From the NCBI GenBank assembly GCA_025526915.1, contig JAHLKH010000448.1, forward strand, positions 1-12,093: a stretch of 12,093 nt of DNA, in the 5' to 3' direction. Every line of letters begins with the position of its first letter. The first letter of the stretch is position 1. Origin of the DNA: Entophlyctis helioformis (taxonomy: Eukaryota; Chytridiomycota; Chytridiomycetes; Chytridiales; Chytriomycetaceae). Under the pieces are notes generated by a model, which worked only from the letters and a program-made list of their open reading frames with translations, did not search any database and was not told the origin of the DNA. The translations under genes and the position numbers were made by a program. Of this stretch, positions 6,903 to 12,093 are shown piece by piece.

Positions 6903-8998
6903 TCATCCATCCGCCTCGTCGCACACAAGACGGCCGGCGAGTGCGGCGTCCTCCCATCTCCGGCCGGCTCCCTTGTCGGACCAATGGTTGCAGCAGCCAG
7001 AAAAACGGCCGCAAAAACCATCAGCACGCGAATTTGCCTGCCGCCCGCGTGACTCATTCGGAGCCAGCCGTCGTTGGCACTGCGGCTGCTCCCCAGGCGA
7101 GTGTTTCTGCAAAGCCGCCCTGCACAAGGCGCCCCGGCCGTCCCTTCCTCGGTCCATCCTCGGCCCCATCCTCGGTCCCATCCTCGGTCCCTTCCTCGGT
7201 CCATCCGTCGCCCCGGCCAAAAGCATCGCCATCAGGCGGCCAGGCACGCTTGTGGAACTCCCTGGCCAACGTGCCGCCGGACAGCAGCCATCGATCCCTT
7301 CGTGGATGTGGTGCGAGTCCCCAAGCCTGCTTGCATGCCTGCCATGCCCTGCTCGGTGGCGGCCTGTTGGTACGGCAAGTGCCGCTGGCTCGGCCATGCT
7401 GCTGCATGCTGGATGGCACCGCACCCGATCCACGAGAAGAGCGGCGACTGGCAAAGTGGCTTCGCACCAATACGGCCCACGAGCGTGCAGTTTATTGGTG
7501 CCGTCCGAGTACACCTTGAAATGCGGCCCCAAGTACCGCAGTGCCAGCCTGCCGCCTGCATTTGACGGCTGTGAGAAGGCAACGTCCTCGCGGCGCAGCT
7601 CGGTGCCCATCACAAACCGATGTCTGGCATGCCGTGGCACATGGTCAGCATCCTCAGCCGTGCTGCTGTTTGCCATGCATGCGACTCGCGAGCACACACT
7701 CACCACACGGCATCCAGCAGTCGCGTGGCAATGTCCTTGCGTCTGGCGTGTGGTGCAACCCATATGCGGCTGATGCCAACAACCACCGGCACGGCGTCTC
7801 TGGTGGCAGTCACTGACCCACATCAGCCGCCATTCGCTCTGCTGAATGCATGCATCTCACGCAACCGACCTCGAGCACTTGTTGTCGTCCAGCGACGTGT
7901 ATGCGTGGCTCAGGGGTTCGGCAAGGACGCATCCCTGCACGCGATCGTCGGCACTCAGACACACAAACCCCTGCGGCATCGCACACTCGCCCATGTCAGC
8001 CATCCATCTCTGGCACTCGGCGCTCTGCAGCAGTCAGTGTGCACACATGCACACACGCACTTGCTGTCCCGCCCTGCTCTGTGCGCCAGCTTGATCCGTG
8101 TCTCTGGCCACAGCACCAAGCTCGCCGTCCACCACTGCGATCAGATCCATAAACTGCCGTGCACGCCATGTCAGCCACCCACCGCTGCCTCGTCTGCACT
8201 CTCTCGCACTCGCACAGCTGCCAGCATACACACCTTGCTCCATTCACGCGACTGGTCGCTCGCGGATCCCACCAGGTGCACAACATACGACCGATCCACA
8301 GCCACAAACAGCTGCGGCAGCTGCATGCTCCTCTGCCGCACAGGCATGTCAGTCCCGCATCCATCTGCTCTGCCATGGCCACCGGCTGCACCTCAACCCA
8401 CCGCCCAGCGGATGCCGCTCACAAACGACTTGTGGAAGCTGCGATGCAGCCGCTCGTCTTGGTCGCATCCGCCCACAAACGCCATGCCGCACTCGCTGCA
8501 TCTGTGCGAGGCCGGCGGTCGCTTCTGGCCAAACTGCAGTGTCGTCTGCACCTGCGTCCTGCTCTGTGTGTTGCCGAGTGCCGCCTTGGCTTTGGATGTC
8601 TTGTTGCTGCTGCTGCTGTTGAGCGATGGCAGCAGCAGACTGGATGACGGCGCTGGTCTGTGCGAATACGGCGACGAGCGGCTGCTCTCGAGTGCTGCTG
8701 CCAGTGCTCGCTGTGGCCGTGGCTGCTTGCGTGTGTCTGCGACAGCCTCCACAGGCTGGCTGTGGCATGGCTCGACCGCCGTCATGACTGCGTGCTGTTG
8801 TTGCCGCTGTTGTTGTTGCCGCTGTGAGAGTGGTTCGGACAAGCTGGACAAACACGGTCGCAGCACACAAGAACAGCGGCTGCAAGTGGATCTGGCACTG
8901 CTCTGGCACTCGTCTGCCACTTGGTCGGCATGCAGCACTTGGTCGGCATGGCACTTGGCATCGCATGGCTTGGCTTGAAACAGAAGCCAGCAGTGCAT
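6903..8998 (-). CDS. ECO1: Sister-chromatid cohesion acetyltransferase Eco1/ESCO
   Basis: Nuclear N-acetyltransferase that acetylates lysines of the cohesin subunit Smc3 in S phase to lock sister-chromatid cohesion. Exons (minus): 8998-8402, 8332-8234, 8153-8061, 8024-7861, 7799-7707 and 7623-6903, with phases consistent. Before the finger lies QTTLQFGQKRPP, resembling the PIP-like PCNA-binding box of the family. The C2H2 finger is C167-x2-C170-x14-H185-x3-H189 (HRCSECGMAF to HRSFHKSF), followed by GIRW. Then FMDLIAVVDGELG, GFVCLSADDRVQGCVLAEPL, the acetyl-CoA loop GISRIWVAPHARRKDIATRL and the family signature REDVAFSQPSNAGGRLALRY, closing at FKVY near 7509. The loop has D where many homologues have G; other residues occur there in the family. 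Start: ATG 8998 gives a Cys/Gln-rich leader; ATG 8785 (MTAVEPCHSQPV) is equally possible. Two oddities: the strongest donor of intron 5 would create TGA, and the frame runs about 200 residues past the usual end. Confidence 0.9.
7147..7204. repeat. Tandem 11-12-bp repeat, five copies
   Basis: Five near-identical units of the form CCTCGGTCCCAT (first and last 11 bp, middle three 12 bp). In the open frame extending ECO1 on the minus strand they encode GPRM-type tetrapeptide repeats. Copy number may vary by slippage. Confidence 0.85.
7491..7496 (-). terminator. AATAAA within the extended ECO1 frame
   Basis: A canonical AATAAA on the minus strand, 13 bases past the codons for the usual Eco1 C-terminal FKVY. 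If used, the transcript would be cleaved before any in-frame stop, so the conserved end of the protein and this signal are in conflict under the present model. Confidence 0.25.
8025..8060 (-). other. 36-nt intron in ECO1
   Basis: It starts GTGCGT and ends CTGACTGCTGCAG, with CACTGAC as the likely branch point. It contains an in-frame TGA and its removal joins AGQQ to SAECQRW in phase 0. It is the shortest well-supported intron in this gene; the others are 61 to 83 nt. Confidence 0.7.
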
Positions 8999-9365
8999 GC
9001 GGCACTCTGCTCTTCAGAGTGGCTGGCATCACAGTCGCATCGCTCGCTGCGTGCCATGGCGTTCAACGTCGCCTGCCGCCAAGTGCACAGCAGACTGGCA
9101 CGACTGCACCTGGCTGCGACCCTCTTCAGCCATCGATGGCGGAGATGGCTGAGATGGCACCCCCAAGGGGTCTCGCTGCCGTCATGCGCAGCAGTCCAAG
9201 TGCATGTGTGTGGCTGCGAGTGCGGATCTGTCTGGCCATCTGCTCGCAGCCCCTTCTGGCCAGTGTCTGGTGGCATGTGAGCAGCACGCGAACGACGAGA
9301 ACGTGCCGCGCGGTCGTGCAGATCGGCTGGCGGGAGGAACAGCGGGACTGGCTGGCGAGGAGTCC

Positions 9366-9409
9366 CAGGCATTGCTCAGGCATCGCTCAGGCATCGCTCA
9401 GGCATCGCT
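9366..9409. repeat. Tandem 11-bp repeat, four copies
   Basis: Four adjacent copies of CAGGCATCGCT, the first with one change (CAGGCATTGCT). The period is not a multiple of three, so it argues against coding here. Confidence 0.9.
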
Positions 9410-9632
9410 TGGCAGACACAGAGACCCGTTCCGTCGGATCGGTCCGTCGGTCCGCCTCTTGCTGGTCAGCTGAGCAACTCAGGGGTCGCATCGGGCCGTC
9501 CGTCTGCCACTGGTGCGTTCCCTCTGCCATCATGGTGCCGGTCCAAGTCGCATCACGAGCATACCACACAGGATGCCGTCTCTGAGTCGACGAGTGCTGA
9601 TCCTGCCGCGCAGACTGGCCAGCCAACAACGC

Positions 9633-9664
9633 TGACTGACTGACTGACTGACTGACTGACTGAC
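9633..9664. repeat. (TGAC)8 microsatellite
   Basis: Eight perfect TGAC units in the glucoamylase upstream region, about 430 bases from the TATA box. Probably length-polymorphic. Confidence 0.95.
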
Positions 9665-10090
9665 AACAAGGCGGCGTTGGTGGCTGGTGGCTGCCCCTGT
9701 CTGAATACGATCGTTGTGTCTGCGATCACTTTGTGCGCATCGCACTCCTCCACCAGCCAGCCTTGCAAACGGTGCACAGGAGCGAGGCTGCAGCCAACTG
9801 CAATCTGGCGGCGGCACGCGTCCATCGGAAACGCAGTCCGCCTCACTCGTCGCGTGATGCTCGCGTGCACACTGGTTCGCCTGCTGCCGCTTGCGGCTGC
9901 GTGTGAGCGTAACTTGCAAAGGCGGACGCCTGCCCCGCTCTCGGCTGTCAGCTGCTCGCCCACACCCTTGCATGGTGATTGCATTGCGTGCTGTGCCACA
10001 TCGCCTGCACACCGGCACTCTGGAGCTGCCTGTTCACTCTTGCCGACTCGCTGCTCAGCCAGCATGCATCGTCACTGCGCTCGCCAGATC

Positions 10091-10098
10091 TATAAATA
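10091..10098 (+). promoter_or_regulatory. TATA box of the glucoamylase gene
   Basis: A consensus TATAAATA lies 83 bases upstream of the ATG at 10174, followed by a C/T-rich leader and an A-rich stretch just before the start codon. Transcription probably begins near 10120-10130. Confidence 0.8.
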
Positions 10099-10173
10099 GC
10101 AGCCGCCTTCCCCGCACTCCATGTCCTCTCAGCCGCCCTCTCAACAAGAGCCAAGCAAGATACACAGACAGCC

Positions 10174-11914
10174 ATGCAGTTCCTTCCCGCCGCTCTCCTC
10201 GCCGTGTCCGCACTCGTTTCGTCCGTGTCGGCTGCCGTGCCGCTCCAGGCTGACGTGACGGCATTCCTCAACTCCGAGGTCGCCGCTCCGTCTGGCATTG
10301 CCTACAAGGGTCTCGTGGACAGCATCTCGTACCCCGGCACTGCCGTCGGTTCCGTCATTGCCTCGCCGTCCAAGTCGCAGCCCGTGAGTTGCATCTGGCG
10401 ATGCCGTGACGGATCAGTGCTGCTCCAGCTGCTGGTGTTTGTTCTGTTGATGGTGCTGTTGGTGGTGCTGTTTCGGCTGTTGCTGCCCATGAGCAAGCCG
10501 CGATCGACACTCGACAGACCGCGTCATTGTTGCAGCTGTTGTGGCTGTTGCAGCTGCTTGCCATCCTGTCAATGTGCACCACGCTCACTCGCTCACTCAC
10601 TCGTCACACTCTTGCTCGACCACCAATCCACTCAACCAATCCACTCCACTCAATCCACTCCACTCACTCCACACTGGCGCGGCATGACACCCATCCAACC
10701 CACACCTGCAGGACTACTTCTACCACTGGATCCGTGACGGTGCGCTTGTCATGGACGCCGTCAACTCGCTCTACGCCAACGGCGATGCCGGTCTCGAGTC
10801 CAAGCTGTGGGACTACCTGCGCTTCTACGCCAAGCTGCAAAAGACCCAGACACAGACCGGTCTTGGCGAGCCCAAGTACTACGTCGACGGCCGTGCCTTC
10901 AACGACGGCTGGTGCCGCCCGCAGTCCGACGGCCCTGCCCTCACGGCCTCGACGCTGATCCGCTTCTCCAAGGCGTACCTCGCCAAAGGCGGCGATGCCA
11001 ACCGCGTGCGCAACGAGATCTTCCCCGTGGTCAAGGCGAGTCTCGACTACGTGGCCGCCAACTGGGGCAAGGGCGGCAACTGCGACCTGTGGGAGGAGGT
11101 GCGCTCGGACGCCCACTTTTACACGCGCATGGTCCAGCGCCGCGCGTTCGTCGAGGGCATCGAGTTTGCAAAGGCCAACGGCGATGCGGCTGCTGCGGAC
11201 AACTACGGCAAGCAGTCGTGGTACATTGGCGAGCGGCTCGACAACCACTGGGACGCGGGCCGCGGCTTTGTGGTCGAGACGCTCAACGCCGGCGGCCGCT
11301 CGGGCCTCAATGCCGCCACGCTCCTGGCGTCGATCCACACCGACACGGCCAGCGGCGGCGTGATTGACCAGTTCTCGCCCACCGACGACCGCATCCAGGC
11401 CACGATCCCCAAGCTTGTCGAGTCGTTCAAGCAGGTGTTCCCGATCAACGGCGCCACCAAGAACGGCGCCGGCCTGCCCATCGGCCCAGCGCTCGGCCGC
11501 TACTCGGAGGACATCTACAACGGCATCAACACGTCCGAGGGCAACCCGTGGTTCCTGTGCACGCTGGCCAACGCCGAGATCTACTACCGCATGATTGTGC
11601 GCTACAAGACGGCCGGCACCATCAAGGTCACCGACCGCAACCTCGGCTTCTTCCGCTACATTGGCGTGCAGTCGTCGCTGTCTGCCGGCCAGTCGTACGC
11701 CGCCTCGTCGGCCCAGTTCAACGACATTGTCAACAGCCTCGCCGTGCGCGGCGACGAGCTTGTGCGCCGTGTCCAGTACCACAGCGGCAACGGCCGTCTG
11801 ACCGAGCAGTACTCCAAATACAACGGCTTCACGCTCGGTGCTCGCGACCTCACCTGGTCGTATGCCGCCGTCGTGACTGCCGACCTCCAGCGCAACCGTG
11901 CCAACACTGTCTGA
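10174..11914 (+). CDS. Secreted glucoamylase (glucan 1,4-alpha-glucosidase), GH15
   Basis: Secreted enzyme that releases glucose from the non-reducing ends of starch and related glucans. Exons 10174-10383 and 10712-11914 encode 470 aa. Intron 10384-10711 (GTGAGT to CTGCAG, 328 nt, phase 0) is rich in CTG-type and CACTC-type simple repeats. Residues 1-20 (MQFLPAALLAVSALVSSVSA) are a signal peptide. GH15 motifs in order: DYFYHWIRDGALVMDAV (71-87), DGWCRPQSDGPALTAS (135-150), NCDLWEE (193-199) with E198 the likely catalytic acid, GRYSEDIYNG and EGNPWFL (332-352), LTEQYSKYNG (433-442) with E435 the likely base, and DLTWSYAA. The protein ends there: no starch-binding domain, unlike the longer Aspergillus enzyme. 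Two changes stand out in the W137 loop: C138 where G is usual and T148 where R is usual. A TATA box precedes it and AATAAA follows. The long antisense frame is a shadow of GC-rich codons. Confidence 0.95.
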
Positions 11915-12061
11915 GCGCAGCGAGACGGAGCCGTCGTCTCTGTGTGTGTGTGCTGCCAGCCCGTGCCACTCTGTCGGCATCTCGACAGTGCTGGCCAGCC
12001 GAGCCAGCCCCGCGAGTGCCACTCACCAAAGACGTTACAGAAGAAGAATAAGATGTCCTTC

Positions 12062-12067
12062 AATAAA
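12062..12067 (+). terminator. Poly(A) signal of the glucoamylase gene
   Basis: Canonical AATAAA 148 bases after the TGA stop, followed by a T-rich stretch (GCATTTTGAC). An A-rich AAGAATAAG lies about 20 bases before it. A short TG run sits at about 11940-11950 in the 3' UTR. Confidence 0.75.
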
Positions 12068-12093
12068 CCGGCATTTTGACAACACTCTGATGT

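Larger units (their letters stand above)
8999..10173. other. Divergent intergenic region between ECO1 and the glucoamylase gene
   Basis: About 1.2 kb that should hold the promoters of both flanking genes. It contains an 11-bp tandem repeat (9366-9409), a TGAC microsatellite (9633-9664) and the TATA box at 10091. GCGGGG motifs on the minus strand (9933-9938 and near 10110) fit the CreA/Mig1 carbon-repressor consensus SYGGRG, but such motifs are frequent in GC-rich DNA. Minus-strand frames at 9530-10065 stay open but match no family I know. Confidence 0.6.

Noticed and set aside
7620..8978. 452-residue plus-strand open frame across ECO1
   Set aside because: It is antisense to exons with clear Eco1 motifs, and its poly-Leu and poly-Cys tracts come from CTG/TGC repeats that read as Gln/Ser on the other strand.
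9633..9664. TGAC repeat as part of a CRISPR array or mobile-element end
   Set aside because: It is a plain 4-bp microsatellite with no spacers, inverted ends or target-site duplication.
9530..10065. Overlapping minus-strand frames upstream of the glucoamylase gene
   Set aside because: No recognised family, no consistent splice signals, and the frames run through the TGAC microsatellite, whose 4-bp period gives the Ser/Val/Gln repeat seen.
10664..12022. 452-residue minus-strand open frame opposite the glucoamylase gene
   Set aside because: It mirrors the glucoamylase codons, whose G/C-rich third positions suppress stops on the other strand. Its composition (Val, Ala, Arg, Gly, His) is typical of such shadows and no motif is present.

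Overview
The window looks like nuclear DNA from an early-diverging, probably chytrid-like fungus. The evidence is GC-rich exons split by many short introns, most starting GTRNGT-like and several carrying a CTGAC branch-point motif, plus a class C (GABA-B-like) GPCR with a periplasmic-binding-type ectodomain, a gene type common in chytrids. There is also a secreted fungal glucoamylase with a TATA box and poly(A) signal. The organism is inferred; nothing here names a species. No rRNA, tRNA, CRISPR array, integrase or transposase was seen.

Layout, left to right: (1) 1-2190, minus: class C GPCR-like receptor, six or seven exons, running off the left edge just after transmembrane helix 2. (2) 2562-3892, minus: a five-exon Nudix hydrolase. 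(3) 3956-4591, plus: an intronless sigma-like glutathione S-transferase whose ATG lies only 63 bases from the likely Nudix ATG, so the two would share a very small divergent promoter. (4) 4592-5379: convergent intergenic DNA with simple repeats and a tandem E2F/MBF-like motif. (5) 5380-6255, minus: a Ser/Thr-rich, probably disordered protein with a Cys/Asp block and poly-Gln. (6) 6903-8998, minus: the cohesin acetyltransferase Eco1/ESCO in six exons, recognised by its C2H2 finger, its acetyl-CoA-binding region and its terminal AFSQP motif. (7) 8999-10173: a divergent intergenic region with tandem repeats, ending in the glucoamylase TATA box. (8) 10174-11914, plus: a two-exon GH15 glucoamylase with signal peptide, followed by AATAAA near the right edge.

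The genes do not form a pathway: a nutrient or chemical receptor, two detoxification or housekeeping enzymes, a cell-cycle acetyltransferase and a secreted starch-degrading enzyme. All gene models were assembled by hand from reading-frame continuity, splice consensus, intron phase and family motifs. Every junction named here was phase-checked but none is supported by transcripts. The most interesting points are a 17-nt frame-breaking segment in the GPCR that looks like a miniature intron, an ECO1 splice junction where the best donor would create a TGA, and an ECO1 C-terminal extension with no early stop. I did not find a convincing new multi-gene system.
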